Part shown: positions 19,779-31,090 of the stretch, one piece after another
How the letters are laid out: the number at the start of each line of letters is the position of its first letter
Position numbering within the stretch: position 1 is the first letter of the stretch
Assembly (NCBI GenBank): GCA_030247855.1
Contig: JAPDRN010000137.1
Coordinates: forward strand, 22,242-86,241
Direction: 5' to 3'
From: Knufia peltigerae
Lineage: Eukaryota > Ascomycota > Eurotiomycetes > Chaetothyriales > Trichomeriaceae
DNA: 64,000 nucleotides
Position numbers and translations under genes: made by a program
The notes under the pieces: generated by a model
Told to the model about the DNA's origin: nothing
Database searches by the model: none
What the model saw: only the letters and a program-made list of their open reading frames with translations

Positions 19779-21253
19779 ATGGCGGCAGTACTTTCTTCAA
19801 CATCCGTTACGGATCAGCATAAACACTCCGTCGGTGCATACAAGGATATCCTGCCCACTAAACTTCAACTGGAGAAAGAGTTGAAAGGCACTGGAAAATT
19901 CGCCCCGGCCTCCTATCCCAAGTAAGCAAGGGAGACATTCGAGGTCATCAAGAGTCAATTTGCTCACGGTATACCAGCTATTTGCCAGTATGGGACAATG
20001 AGAAGGGAGAAAAGTAAGTCTTGGAAAACATGATATCCAGTCTTCCCCATCCTCAGTCCCAGTGGTCCACCGGACAAACTGACATATTATTCTATCCTTG
20101 TAGATACCCTCCCTTACAGCCATTTGAACATTATGAGCATGGCAAAGACGCCGACCCTACTTTCCCGAACCTCCTCAAGGAAGGTACCCATCTAGAGGAT
20201 CTCACAGCCTCGATCGGCGCCGAAGTCACGGGAGTACAGCTGTCCCAGTTGAATGACAAGGGCAAGGACGAACTAGCTCTCCTGGTAGCCCAGAAGAAAG
20301 TGGTCGCATTCAGAGACCAAGATTTCGCTACTCTGCCAATTGAGAAGGCCCTTGATTTTGGCCGTTACTTTGGCAGACTGCATATCCATCCAGCCAGGTG
20401 AGTGTGGTGGTTACATCTCAGGAACACCAGGTGACTTGACATCTGACCTCCAATGTAGTGGTGCACCAGCAGGCTTCCCCGAAGTCCACCTAGTCCACCG
20501 TGGTGCTGATGACAAGTCCTTCATCGATCTTTTGAACAGTCGCACCAACTCGATCGCATGGCACAGCGATGTCACGTATGAGATTCAACCCCCTGGTATA
20601 TTGCCCGTCAGCTGTTCTGAATGACTTTATCCGTCCTGACTTTTCTCGCAGGAACCACCTTCTTGTACGCCCTCGACGTGCCCGATGCCGGAGGTGACAC
20701 CTTGTTCGTCAACCAGGCAAAGGCATACGAAAGGCTCTCACCTGCATTCCGAGAGCGTCTGGCTGGTCTGCAAGCCGTTCACTCGGGTCATGAGCAGGCA
20801 ACCAGCGCACTCAACAGAGGCGGAATCGTGAGAAGAAACCCTATCTCGTAAGCATTGTGATGGTGAGACACCCCTTTAGACTCAGCCACTGATATTCCTC
20901 AGGTCAGTTCACCCTGTCGTGAGGACCCATCCCGCGACCGGCGAGAAGGCGCTTTACGTCAATCCCCAATTCACTAGATATATCGTTGGCTTCAAGCAAG
21001 AAGAAAGCGACTATTTATTGAAGTTCCTTTATGACCACATCGCTCTCAGTCAAGATCTTCAAGCCAGAGTCAGGTGGAAGCCCAATACCGTGGTTGTTTG
21101 GGACAACAGAGTAACTGGTAAGTTTCTTCGAGGAAACAAGCTGAAAAATCCTCCTAACACTGATTAGCACACTCTGCTCTCGTTGACTGGCAAGATGGCC
21201 AGCGCCGACACATAGCACGCATAACCCCACAGGCCGAGCGTCCCACAGAGTAA
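19779..21253 (+). CDS. JLP1: TauD/TfdA 2-oxoglutarate dioxygenase, JLP1-like
   Basis: Seven exons: 19779-19921, 19978-20013, 20104-20397, 20459-20595, 20652-20847, 20903-21117 and 21168-21253. All introns are GT-AG; 1107 nt, 368 aa. The Fe(II) facial triad is visible: His193 and Asp195 in AWHSDVT and distal His342 in the RVTAHSALVDW block. Arg358 in RRHIARI is the expected 2-oxoglutarate anchor. VAFRDQDFATL, LHIHPA and DAGGDTLFVNQ are further family landmarks, and length matches fungal sulfonate/alpha-ketoglutarate dioxygenases (yeast Jlp1 about 410 aa). The enzyme oxidises alkyl sulfonates such as taurine to an aldehyde and sulfite, freeing sulfur. Exact substrate unknown. Divergent from a Dal5-family transporter. 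Confidence 0.9.
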
Positions 21254-21556
21254 GGATGTGTGAAGTTTTGATGGATGGTGGAATCGTAGTCTCTGCCCAA
21301 ACATTACATCCCATTCAATACACAGGCGAGGGTTAAGCGAGTATATAAAAGATTTCTATCGACATTAGCAGCAATTGTACACTGGATGTAAAAGATATCG
21401 AGAAGAGCGATATGGGGCAAATCCATTCATTTTGACCCTGGGGCGGTATACACTGCCGGCCCAGACCTTTATGCTCGTTGGCACTCCCGACTCCAATTGA
21501 TGCTCGTAACTTTGATGTACAATGGCTGGAAAAAGTGTGACTTGAGACACAGCCGC
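21254..21556. other. Convergent 3' ends of dioxygenase and PUP2
   Basis: About 300 bp between two converging genes, holding both 3' untranslated regions. No other feature seen. Confidence 0.5.
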
Positions 21557-22532
21557 CTATTCACCCTCCAGTCTTGCAACAACGTTGCTCATCTCTTCAT
21601 CACCGTAGATTCTAAACCCGCCCTCTCGCGTGACGCTGGCGAGTTGCACATTCTTCGAGTCCAGCTTTTCCTCCATGACCTGCTTGAGTGTCTTCAGCAC
21701 CAACGTCTCGGCCTCCTCCAGTGTCAACGATCGGTGGTACTCTGATTGTAATTCGGCCTGGGCTCCTTCGCTGCCAGACCCAATGGCCTTTGCATCGTAT
21801 CTGTAGAACGTCCCGGACGGTTCCGCGTGATATCTGTGGTTTGTGTGAGGACGCTATAAACTCCCAAGGTCTCGAGGTCTGCTTACAGTTGCGGTCCATT
21901 ATCTTCATCCCAACCTGCGATCAACAACGCCACACCGAACGGTCGACTCATTATAGACTCTTCTCCCTGCGCACCTTCACCGAACCGTAAGGCGAGGTCG
22001 CAAATGGCCTGTGTACAGCTCTCGACGCCCAGCTTCTCGTTGTAGTTGAATTGGTGGTTCTGCGACTCGATCCGTGCGTGCTCGATCATGCTCCGCGCGT
22101 CTGCCTGGAGACCTGACATGGCACAGCCTATGTGTCTGTCGATCTCGACAATCTTTTCGATGCTCGACGAAACGAGGAGGGGGGACGTTACGCGCTTTTC
22201 GACGCCGAGGAGGACGCCATGTGAAGTCGCGACCTGTGCGAGTTAGCCAGAGTGCGACATTGGGACCTCGTGGTTCTGCAATGCGTACCCCGATGGCTGT
22301 TGACCCTAGTTTGATGGCTTCGAGTGAGTATTCGACCTGGAAGAGACGACCTTCAGGAGAGAAGGTGCTGTTTGAGATGTTAATGGAACCTTCTTCTTTT
22401 GATGCTCCACGCTTCGCAGTTCCTCGCCAAACTCACTTGATTCCTCGATCTGGGCGAGAGTATGGTTAGTATTGTATTGGCCCGGGCCCAAAGTATGCTG
22501 CACTCACCGTATTCTGACCGAGCGATAAACAT
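21557..22532 (-). CDS. PUP2: 20S proteasome alpha5 subunit
   Basis: Five exons: 22532-22508, 22449-22437, 22367-22289, 22233-21887 and 21833-21557. All introns are GT-AG, including a 13-nt second exon; 741 nt, 246 aa. The splice chain yields MFIARSEYDRGINTFSPEGR followed by LFQVEYSLEAIKLGSTAIGV, the alpha-subunit N-terminal signature in its alpha5 form (yeast Pup2, human PSMA5). Later FGVALLIAGWDED and FYRYDAKAIGSGSEGAQ are typical of this subunit. It forms part of the heptameric outer ring that gates the proteasome. Subunit assignment rests on pattern memory, but length and motifs agree well. Confidence 0.93.
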
Positions 22533-23016
22533 CTTGATGGATTTCTCAGGGGGGTCTTCACAGTAGAGATAGGCTTATGGATCACTGTTGTAACAGGTCG
22601 CGGTGTAAAGGAGAGGGAAAATGTGTGACTTCGTCAACTTGGTGGTTGTGTCTTTCAGTCGGTGTATCCGCCCAATACAGTAACGACAGGCCCAGGCAAG
22701 CTCATGCATGCGCAATGCTCTCCAAAAGTCCGGCAAACACGCCAAGATCCATCAAACAATAATTGGTCAGCCTCGCCATCAGAGCCTCATTGAGAACTCG
22801 AGAACGCGAAGTTTACCTCCAACGTCCGCCGTCGCTCGGACTCTCTCAGATCGACGAATGCCCGTTGTTATGTCCTGTATTGCAGAAATACTACGATACA
22901 TACGATTACGACACACTCTATCCATAATAACGGTACACCTTCTTTGAGGACCCTACTGTCTAAGCAACGTGTCATAGCGCGCTATTGCCCTGACCATCCC
23001 GAACAGTCTCCCTCCT
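22533..23016. other. Intergenic, PUP2 promoter and P5CDH 3' flank
   Basis: Holds the upstream region of PUP2 and the 3' end of the next minus-strand gene. Short frames only. Confidence 0.5.
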
Positions 23017-25118
23017 TCATGATAAATTCGATGGGTAGAGAACGCTATCAATGGTATGAAAGTTCTCCTTGATTGTTCTTTGAGACACAAATCGAGTCAA
23101 CAAACCTAGCGACCCCGCTTTATCATTCGTTCCACTTGATCGCGATCCTCCAAAAGGTTGTTGACCAGGCATGGCGCCGGTGCATTGATCACTGTTTAAT
23201 GTTTAGCAGATCCGTCGTCATATCATCCGCAAAATGTTCAACTCACTTGATGTAGAAGTTTCCGGCAGAAAATCTGAGCTCTTCCGTGGCTTCGATGATT
23301 GCCGCCCGGTCGTTGGCGAAGACGGCTCCCGTAAGTGCATACTCAGAAGTCTCGTCGATGAGTTTGAAGAGCTCGGGTCCGAAATCCTTGTCGTCATAAA
23401 CATACATGCACAGGAAGGGTCCAAAGATTTCTTCTCTCATGAACTTGCTCCTCGGATCCTTGGTCTCAACCACGGTAGGTCGAACAAACCAACCCTTGGA
23501 ATCGTCATATTCGCCGCCCGCAAGCACCTCGATGTCAGAGGCATCCCTCGCATCTCGAATGTACCCCGACACCCGCTTGAAAGCCGATTCGCTAATCACG
23601 GGGCCGATGAAATCTGGAAACGCTTCGCCCATGGAGAGAGCATTCGTCTCGGCCACCAGAATCGATCTGAACTTGTCCGCCACCGATGCGGCGACGTATA
23701 CACGGGATAACGCGCTACATTTCTGTCCTTGATATTCGAATGCCGCTCGTATGGTCTTTAACGCAGCGTGTCTGATGTCTGCCGAGGGGTGAATCAAATG
23801 GAAGTTCTTTCCTCCTATATTTCGGATTCTTGTGAGCATTGATTCCGGCTAAAGTGAAACCATTTGGTTTATGGAATATCAATTCCACTTACCAGTCTCT
23901 CCCACAACACGAGGATACGACTTCCACGTATCCATCTTACTGCCTATCCGGGCGAGCAATCCTCTGAAAACAGCGGTGCTGCCCGTGAAATGCAACCCGC
24001 CGAGGTCCCGACTCGAAAAGGCAGCATCGGTCACCATTTCAGCGTCACCGGGCACAAATTGCAAAACACCGGTGGGGAGTCCTGCCTCTATCATGATCTG
24101 GTTGAAAAGCCAACTGGAGTACACGGCACCGGGACTTGGTTTCCACACCACAACGTTTCCGACGATGATCGGTGCCATGACAAGATTGACCGCCAGAGCG
24201 GTGAAGTTGAAGGGACAAATGGCATATACGAATCCGTCAATGGGTCGAACTTCAGTTCGGCTGTGACATTTCGTTTAGTCGATCGAAAAAAAAGTGTACA
24301 AGGCATCCAACTTACTTCCAAACCCCGTACCCGTTGATCGGTGGTTGTGCCTTGTATAAGGTCTCGGCGAGAGATGGGAACATTTTTAAAAAATCAACAG
24401 ACTACAAAAAAAAGCAACGCATATAAGTGTCAGTTATGCCTCAGATCACAAGAAATCTTCGCGCGGAAATTGGGCCTCCACGAACCTCGGCGACGCAATC
24501 AATGTCGGCTTGATAAGCGTTCTTGCCCTGTCCGAGCATCGTCGCCGCCATCATCTTATACTTGTACGGGCCCTCGATCAAGGCGGCAGCCCTGTAGAAA
24601 ATGGCCGCACGGTCGACGAGCGAAGTCTTTGGCCATGACTTCTTGGCCTCGAGGGCACCGGCGATGGCGTCCGAAACGATCTCAGGAGTGGCTTCCGAGT
24701 ACCGAGCCACCGCCGTGCCGTGGTCGAATGGGCATTTCTGAGTCGCCGTCAATTGGCCAGTGATCTGGCCCTTTTTAGATCTGGACAACACATTTACATA
24801 CAGGGGGGGAGGGGAGTCTTTACTTCTTTACCGTTTATGTACGGATGCACTTCTTGTGGACCGGACTTTTTCAGGTCTTGTAGTGCTTGTGACAATAGAG
24901 CTCGTTCAGGAGTATCGGGAGCATATGACGTCTAGATCAGTTGATCGTTTGTGAAAGACAGGTCAGCTCTGCTTTTCCCTTCGCGTGTGCCACTGACATG
25001 AATGGCCAGCCTGGAAAGTAAATACCTACTGGGGGTAAGGTAGGTGACTTACAAAGTCGTGATTGTTGAATGTCGGTCCTGTAAAGGCACCAAGCGTGGA
25101 ACTTGTAGGTAATGACAT
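23017..25118 (-). CDS. PUT2: Delta-1-pyrroline-5-carboxylate dehydrogenase
   Basis: Seven exons: 25118-25053, 24931-24824, 24764-24486, 24401-24316, 24260-23893, 23814-23247 and 23191-23017. 1650 nt, 549 aa. The product is the mitochondrial aldehyde dehydrogenase (ALDH4 family) that oxidises glutamate semialdehyde/P5C to glutamate, the second step of proline use. Landmarks: YAPDTPERALLSQAL, MMAATMLGQGKNAYQADID, FNFTALAVNL, GNVVVWKPS, LHFTGSTAVFR, GETGGKNFHL, catalytic Cys335 in YQGQKCSA, EEIFGPFL, and GQQPFGGSRSSGTNDKAG near the end. Intron 24765-24823 spans a C-rich tract; reading through it would give an apparent frameshift, while splicing gives GKE-ITGQLTATQKCPFDHG in line with the family. 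Intron 24402-24485 begins GTTCGT, a weak donor. No other proline genes are adjacent. Confidence 0.92.
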
Positions 25119-25670
25119 TTTGATATTGGTCCCGGCTTTGTAACGAGGTCGAATAGACACGAGCACCGGTCAATGGGTTGTCGTGTGTTGTTCTGGCCTT
25201 GCAGGTTTTCAAGGATCCTTTTGATCCCACAAAAGCCACACAAAAGCAAGCTGTTATAATTTCATGACCGTGGGAAAGACCACCATGTTCTGCTGCAGAC
25301 TCTGCGGTGGTCGTTGTGTTGTCCGTCAGGTCGGTTGATCCACCACCACCATGGTGGAACCGAAACTGATTTTCGGCGCGAACTTTTGGTCGATGTAGCA
25401 CCACGATAACTTCAGGACTCTACGTAGTAGGCGACCAACTACAAAGGATTCGTGATCCAAGTTCTTCGTTTGAGTGTTCTTCAATTGTTTCCAGATCTGT
25501 AAACATTGGGAACCTTCGTAAAATCTAATCATACATATCGTCAAGGTCATTTCATTACACAATGGCCAATGATGAGGCGATCAAACCCAGAAGAGCACTC
25601 CCCTAAATAGGAGACAGCTTCACAAACACAACACTTTATTCGAAACACATCAAATGCCTTGGCCTTTAGC
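25119..25670. other. Intergenic, P5CDH promoter and GCP2 3' flank
   Basis: About 550 bp without recognisable coding sequence. It carries the upstream region of the P5CDH gene; a short GGT/CCA-type run occurs at about 25339-25356. Confidence 0.5.
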
Positions 25671-28361
25671 TTAGACGAACAAGTCATCCCGTTTCTGCAC
25701 CTCGGCGTTTGTCAATCGTCCGCAGAGGCTCAGCAATGACACTGTTTCAGTGGTGGCAAACCAGTTCAGAGCATCGATGAGAATCTTCAAGTGCCGATTG
25801 AAATGCTCCTCGTATTTCTTGATTGACTCTTCAATCCTCTTCATCCGCGCCGGGTCCGTGGGCCCAGCAGGGACACCTTTGCCGGCCTGAATACTAGGAT
25901 CGGCTTCGTAGATGGACTTAGTGATGTACTCCACATATGAAGCAAACATGCCACAGCCCGTCATCAGTTTGGCGTGCAGTTTGAGCAATTTGGCTTGCGT
26001 AAGTCCGAGGTCTTTCATGCATGAATCCAGCATGTCGACATGATCCTGCATCAATTCATCCACCGTTGGCTTTGATTTCGTGTTTAGACCAGATTTGATG
26101 TCTTCAGTGTCGTCCCGTTCTGCATCATCTACCTTGACCATCAACTTTTGCCAATTAGGCTCAATCACTTCCGCAGTTGCGAAGAAGAGCATTTGCTGGA
26201 CGAAAACCAGCATTCGTGAGCGCAAGGTCCATACCCGACGTTTCCACATTTCGAATCTCTTGTCCGAAGATTTGTGAATCCATGCCTTTTCTTTGGTATG
26301 TGTAGACCAACAGCCAACTAGTTGTGTTTCGAGATGTCGTAGTGCCAAGGTATATCGGAAAATCAGCTGGTAGCGCATCACAGTCTTTCGACTGATGATT
26401 AGCGACAGAGGAAAGGGAACAGCATAGTCCAGCTCAAGCGCATCGAATCCGATGATGTCCTTCTCATCTTCTCTCTTGTCCTTGCTTTGTTTATCGGCGG
26501 AGGAATTCTGAGCCGGTGTCTTGTATTGATCCGCTATCGAATCTGGATTGTCCTGATCGATTCCTTGGACATTAACCACCTTGATAAGCCACTGAGTCAA
26601 CCCCACAGAGTTCATCCTGACGTTGACATCCTCTTTGAATGGGTCTGCCACTGCGATGCTGCCAGGCTGATGCAGTACTAAGTCAAGTAAAGACTGCAAC
26701 TTCCCAATGTTAATATCACGCTGCTTTTTCCGCAACTCTGAATCACTCAATTCGAGAAAGTAGAGGAAGAATTCGGCTCTGTCAAGAAAGAAGTAATGCT
26801 TCATCGACCGCAGGCGGCTTCTGAGTGAGTTCTTGGTTAGAAGAAGATGCAGCAACTCTTTATTGGCGAACGAGTATGCATTGTTGACATTGTCGAGGAA
26901 ACGAGGGTCGTCGAATGTCGCAGGTGTGTCCACAATCTTACTGCTGATGTTCACCCCACCGCATTCTCTGACAACATTGAGGTACTTCCCAGCCAGTAAC
27001 ACCTTTTCCTTGACGGTCTCCAATTGAGGAGGGACTTCCTTATCCCGAATATAATATCTCTTTTCCCAATACTCATCAGTATAGTCTTCATCCAGGCGCT
27101 CCCGTTTGATGCTTGCCCTTTCACCAATGAGAAATTCCGAGTGAGGGTCGTTGATACCACCACGGTGCAACCACTCATTAAGCATCACCATGTATGGACG
27201 ACTTGACTCTCGCAACAGCATCTCAAGGATTGCCCTTGCAGCTGGATCTCCCGAAAATGTGGACAAACGATTTGACAATAGCCCCAAGACGTTACCCCCA
27301 ATGCAGCGCTTCTTGCTCAGACTTCCCGGCAGCAAATCTCCACCTTCTTTGAGACGCTCAATGATGTTATCCGGGTCAAAATCGTCCAATGAATCGTCCA
27401 GGTCTTCTTCGAGAAGTGAGTTCTTCTTCAGAAGCTCTTGTGCGAGGGAATATAATTGGGCCAGACATTGCGCGGTGGGGATAATCGCAATATGCATTTG
27501 ATGGAGTGTAAAGTTGACATCTGTCAACACTTTCATTTCGAGCTGTGCAATCAAGATAAGGTAGTCTTTGAGCAACTTTCGGATTGCCGCGCAAAGAGCA
27601 TGATTGACCGAGCCAAACTCCTCTTGACTTTGTACCTCAATAAAAGCCTCAATAGCGCAATGATGCGTCGCCATGGAGAGCATAGATGATGTAAGATCTT
27701 TTAGGCTTGGGTCAAGGCCCGGTAGAGGATCAAATGCTGGGCCATTGAGTCGTTCCTTTTCCTCGTTCGGGTTGTACGAGTCACGAAATCTAACGTATTG
27801 CCCTTCGAACCCCATAAACACATATAACAAGTCGTCGAGTATCGCCTTTTCCTGATCTTGCATGGTCATGCCCACAAGTGGAATTGGGTCGAGGTCTGCT
27901 GGTGCAGTTCGCGATAGAGGTGGTGAGGTTATTCGGGTCGCAAGTGGTGCTGATGAGTGCGGAATCAAGGACACAACTGGGCCCCACGGCAAAGCGTTCT
28001 CCTCCTTGTTTGGTCGATTCTGTATTGGACTTGCTGTGCTCGTATGGCGGCCATGATTGCTTTCAGCGACCTTGGCCCCCTTCTTGGGACTTGTTCTTGT
28101 AATGAAGGTTTCGGTTGTTGTGATGGTAGACTTCTCTTTTCGCCGATCTAGCCCACTGAAACGGTTCTCGCTTTTTGTGTGTTTATGTCTCCCGTCCGGC
28201 GCCTCGCTGTAGCCATCTGGAAATATCGGGGAGGCTGTATCTCGCGCTGACGCTCGTTCGTAGTCTTGATATTTGGCGGAGTTGACGCGTGCAGGGCCGC
28301 TAGAAAACTGTGTGCCTCGTCGATCCGTGGCTGATGCACTTCTATAGTGCAATGAGGCCAT
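25671..28361 (-). CDS. GCP2: Gamma-tubulin complex component GCP2 (Spc97/Alp4)
   Basis: Intronless, 896 aa. The first 170 residues are basic, Ser/Thr-rich and probably disordered. From about residue 175, AILDDLLYVFMGFEGQYVRF is the characteristic start of the GCP2 N-terminal GRIP1 domain. Further landmarks are RESSRPYMVMLNEWLHRGGI, DPHSEFLIGE and YWEKRYYIRDKEVP, then the C-terminal GRIP2 region with YAVPFPLSLIISRKTVMRYQ and RHLETQLVGCW. The protein partners GCP3 and two gamma-tubulins in the small complex that nucleates microtubules at the spindle pole body. The motifs separate it from GCP3. Ordinary length for fungal GCP2. Confidence 0.93.
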   Translation of the reverse strand: MASLHYRSASATDRRGTQFSSGPARVNSAKYQDYERASARDTASPIFPDGYSEAPDGRHKHTKSENRFSGLDRRKEKSTITTTETFITRTSPKKGAKVAESNHGRHTSTASPIQNRPNKEENALPWGPVVSLIPHSSAPLATRITSPPLSRTAPADLDPIPLVGMTMQDQEKAILDDLLYVFMGFEGQYVRFRDSYNPNEEKERLNGPAFDPLPGLDPSLKDLTSSMLSMATHHCAIEAFIEVQSQEEFGSVNHALCAAIRKLLKDYLILIAQLEMKVLTDVNFTLHQMHIAIIPTAQCLAQLYSLAQELLKKNSLLEEDLDDSLDDFDPDNIIERLKEGGDLLPGSLSKKRCIGGNVLGLLSNRLSTFSGDPAARAILEMLLRESSRPYMVMLNEWLHRGGINDPHSEFLIGERASIKRERLDEDYTDEYWEKRYYIRDKEVPPQLETVKEKVLLAGKYLNVVRECGGVNISSKIVDTPATFDDPRFLDNVNNAYSFANKELLHLLLTKNSLRSRLRSMKHYFFLDRAEFFLYFLELSDSELRKKQRDINIGKLQSLLDLVLHQPGSIAVADPFKEDVNVRMNSVGLTQWLIKVVNVQGIDQDNPDSIADQYKTPAQNSSADKQSKDKREDEKDIIGFDALELDYAVPFPLSLIISRKTVMRYQLIFRYTLALRHLETQLVGCWSTHTKEKAWIHKSSDKRFEMWKRRVWTLRSRMLVFVQQMLFFATAEVIEPNWQKLMVKVDDAERDDTEDIKSGLNTKSKPTVDELMQDHVDMLDSCMKDLGLTQAKLLKLHAKLMTGCGMFASYVEYITKSIYEADPSIQAGKGVPAGPTDPARMKRIEESIKKYEEHFNRHLKILIDALNWFATTETVSLLSLCGRLTNAEVQKRDDLFV

Positions 28362-29686
28362 TATGCCAGCCTCTCACCATTTTGCTAGTCCAAGTAATTC
28401 ACGACGTTGTACAGCGGAAGCGCAGTATTGTTGTGGGCGCAATCAACCATCAACCATCAACCATCAAGAACACGAACGTCCTGCGTCAACGCGTTGGTCC
28501 AGTCACGTGCCGAAGTTTTACCGGGCCTTAACATATTGCACCGGGAATCTCCCAACGCTCTCTTTTTGTTTCAATACTCGATAATGTTCTCCTGTCTACT
28601 ACGCCTCGGTACTGTGTCTACGAACCTCGCACAACCGTATAGCCTGGGAGCACCCTAATTGTCAATCCGGCTCTGGAATGTCCGACCTGTGTCCAATGGT
28701 TCGTTCCTGCAGACTCGCTCACTTGTGCCTGAAAAGGCCTACCGATCATTCCTTCCACGAAAGAAATGTTAACTCATTTCTACAGGAATCCCAAGGCCGT
28801 TCACTAATTAAACAACGGCACTGGGTAGATGCCTTTCACCAGAACTGAGTGGGCAGACTCTTGGGACTCAGGGGTCAGAGCCTTGCACAGAACCCGTCCG
28901 GATTGAGTTGAGTCTTCCACATGACAGCAAGATGTAGTCTTCGTCATTGGGAACGTCGTGACAGCTGTAGCCGTCAAGAAGGTGAATTGAGCATCTCTCT
29001 ACGACTAGACGACTTACAGCACACCAAAATATCTAAAAGCCGCCAGGGCCGCTGCTCGATGATGTTCCGTTTAGCATGCCACATGATCTGACACAGAACT
29101 CACCTGGAACTTTCATAGTCGTGGGTTTTAGTTTGCTACGAAAATATACAACAACAACATGTCTCGAAATACCTGTTTCCAGCGAGTTGACATTATCTGG
29201 CGATCCTCTTGGGCAGTTGTGTGTAAGCTCGGCAGGTCTTCGCTAGCCACATATCTCGCACCGAACATGTGGGCCGTGCTCTGATCTTCGCCATTTACTC
29301 CATCTACTTCTACCAGGATCACAAACAGATAAGCATGCGAATTCGGTATGCAATTCCGAGCCCGAGGTAAAACTGCTGGGGATCTCCGCAATGTTCGCGT
29401 GAGTCAGTGAATACAAACCACATCAAGATGGCGACGTGGCAATTTTCCCACGCGAATTGTCGAGAATGGGCCGCGAGAGGCTCTCTGGGGCTACCAACTG
29501 GATCACGTTAGCAGCCGCTGAGGTCGTTGTGTGGCAGCGTAATATGGGTATAAGGAGATTGGAAGATTGACGAAAAGTAGGACTGATTGCTATTTCACAC
29601 ACGATCGGAAGGATATCAAGTCATCATCACAGCTCTTTCGGCTATCTCAGAGTCCTCGCTTCGATCTGCTGCTCGCAGCCTTGACC
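28362..29686. other. Intergenic, 1.3 kb, no gene seen
   Basis: Lies between GCP2 and the DUF3445 gene, which are divergent, so both promoters fall here. A 7-bp unit CAACCAT is repeated three times at 28444-28464. The longest other frame (29128-29391, minus) has no recognisable domain. Confidence 0.5.
28444..28464 (+). repeat. Three tandem CAACCAT units
   Basis: Exact 7-bp tandem repeat, three copies, in the GCP2 upstream region. Confidence 0.85.
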
Positions 29687-31090
29687 ATGGCGAGAGACTT
29701 CAGCCTCGCCAGTTGGCAGGACAAGCCAGTGAGTGTATTCGTACTGTCATGTCTTCCATGGGTCGCTCTGTTGCTCTGCAGCTACGTCACAACCAGTTTC
29801 CTTTACAGCCGTCGCTTTCAGAAGACAGCCACCAAGGTCGCCACGTTTGCCGGTGCGGACACAAAGTCTGTGGACAAAACTGAGAATGTCGAGAAACCAG
29901 GTATGTTGGAAACGATAACCTCATACGAGATCTTTTAACGAAGCCGAAAGTCCATAAGGTACTGATGACGGTGTGACATAGACTGGACGTCAATACATGT
30001 CGAACATTTCCAGCCCAGAGAGAACTTTGACTGGAAAACACAACCTGAGCAGCCATATCGACCATGGCACAACGGCCCGCACCATGTCACGATGGGCATC
30101 AAACGCACATCCCTAGAGAACTGGGTTGAATTCGACCACAAGTACCTCGAGCGATACAGGTACAAACTCCAACTGTTTACGCAGCATCCCGAAAAGACAA
30201 TCCAGAACCTCCCCGGTAGCGAAGAAGCGTCCTTCGAAGCACTATACCTTCTCGTCGATATACTCCCGCGCCGTTACCCTACCATGTTCCAGACGACCGA
30301 GGTTGGCATCAAGAATCTAATTACCGGCGACGACTGGGATCTGCGGAGGGGATCCGATACATGGAAGGACCACCACCCTCTGCAGGTCATGGGTCTCTTG
30401 TCCACGGAGGACTGGTTCATCATGCAGCACGACGAGAAAGATCCGAGTGTGACGCGGCTGAGGGCCGGCGCAAATTGTTTCCCTGGCAAGTTTTTCTTCC
30501 CCTTCCCCCCCCCGGGGGCAAGCCGTTCAGGGCATGTTTAAGAGCACAAAGAAGTAAGCTAACATCGGGTTGGCGCGTTGTTTTCACCACCAGCTGGTTG
30601 GAAGATCCAAGAACGTATCGGCCACAGCCTCTGGGAAATCCACGCCGGCAAGGTTCCGCAGTACGAGCAGAAACTCGCCGTCTCGATGGACCGCTTCTTC
30701 CAACGGCTGCGCGTCGAATCGCCCGTCATGCGGTTCAACTACGCCATCGACAACAGTCCGGAACTTTTCCACATCAACTCCCACCACAACTTGAACCCGG
30801 ACGACCTGGATCCCGTCGAGCTGGACCAGCTGTTTCTGCGGGTTGAACGACAGGTCCTGCAACGGCTGCCCAAGACGAGGGCCATCGTGTTTTCGATACG
30901 AACGTACGTCACGCCCATCACGGAGGTAACCAAGGATGGAGACGTCGCGATGGCGCTGAGGACGAGCGTCGACAGCTACGGTCCGGAACTCGCGCGGTAC
31001 AAGAACAAGCCTCTGTGGCAGGACGTGCTAGGAAAGCATCTCGATGAGGTTATTGGTGATGGTGTCGAGAAATTCAAGGCCGAGTCCTGA
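29687..31090 (+). CDS. DUF3445 / HODM alpha-subunit-like haem protein, membrane-anchored
   Basis: Three exons: 29687-29900, 29982-30485 and 30594-31090. 1215 nt, 404 aa. Intron 1 is GT-AG. Intron 2 (30486-30593) needs a GC-AG pair: it starts GCAAGT and ends CCAG, and only this join keeps NCFP-AGWKIQERIG in frame. An N-terminal membrane anchor spans about residues 16-39. Then come RPWHNGPHHVTMGIKR, HPLQVMGLLSTEDWFIM, GHSLWEIHAGKVPQYEQKL and VMRFNYAIDNSPELFH, matching the DUF3445 family related to the alpha subunit of haem-dependent oxidative N-demethylase. Bacterial relatives demethylate dimethylamine or similar methylamines; the fungal substrates are not established. Family call good, reaction inferred. 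Confidence 0.85.
30486..30593 (+). other. GC-AG intron in DUF3445 gene
   Basis: The donor reads CCTG|GCAAGT with strong consensus outside the GC. The acceptor is CACCAG. No nearby GT donor preserves the frame. Confidence 0.8.

Noticed and set aside
24441..24791. P5CDH starting at a non-ATG codon or broken by a one-base shift in the C tract
   Set aside because: A 59-nt GT-AG intron gives uninterrupted family alignment and an ATG-initiated first exon at 25118.
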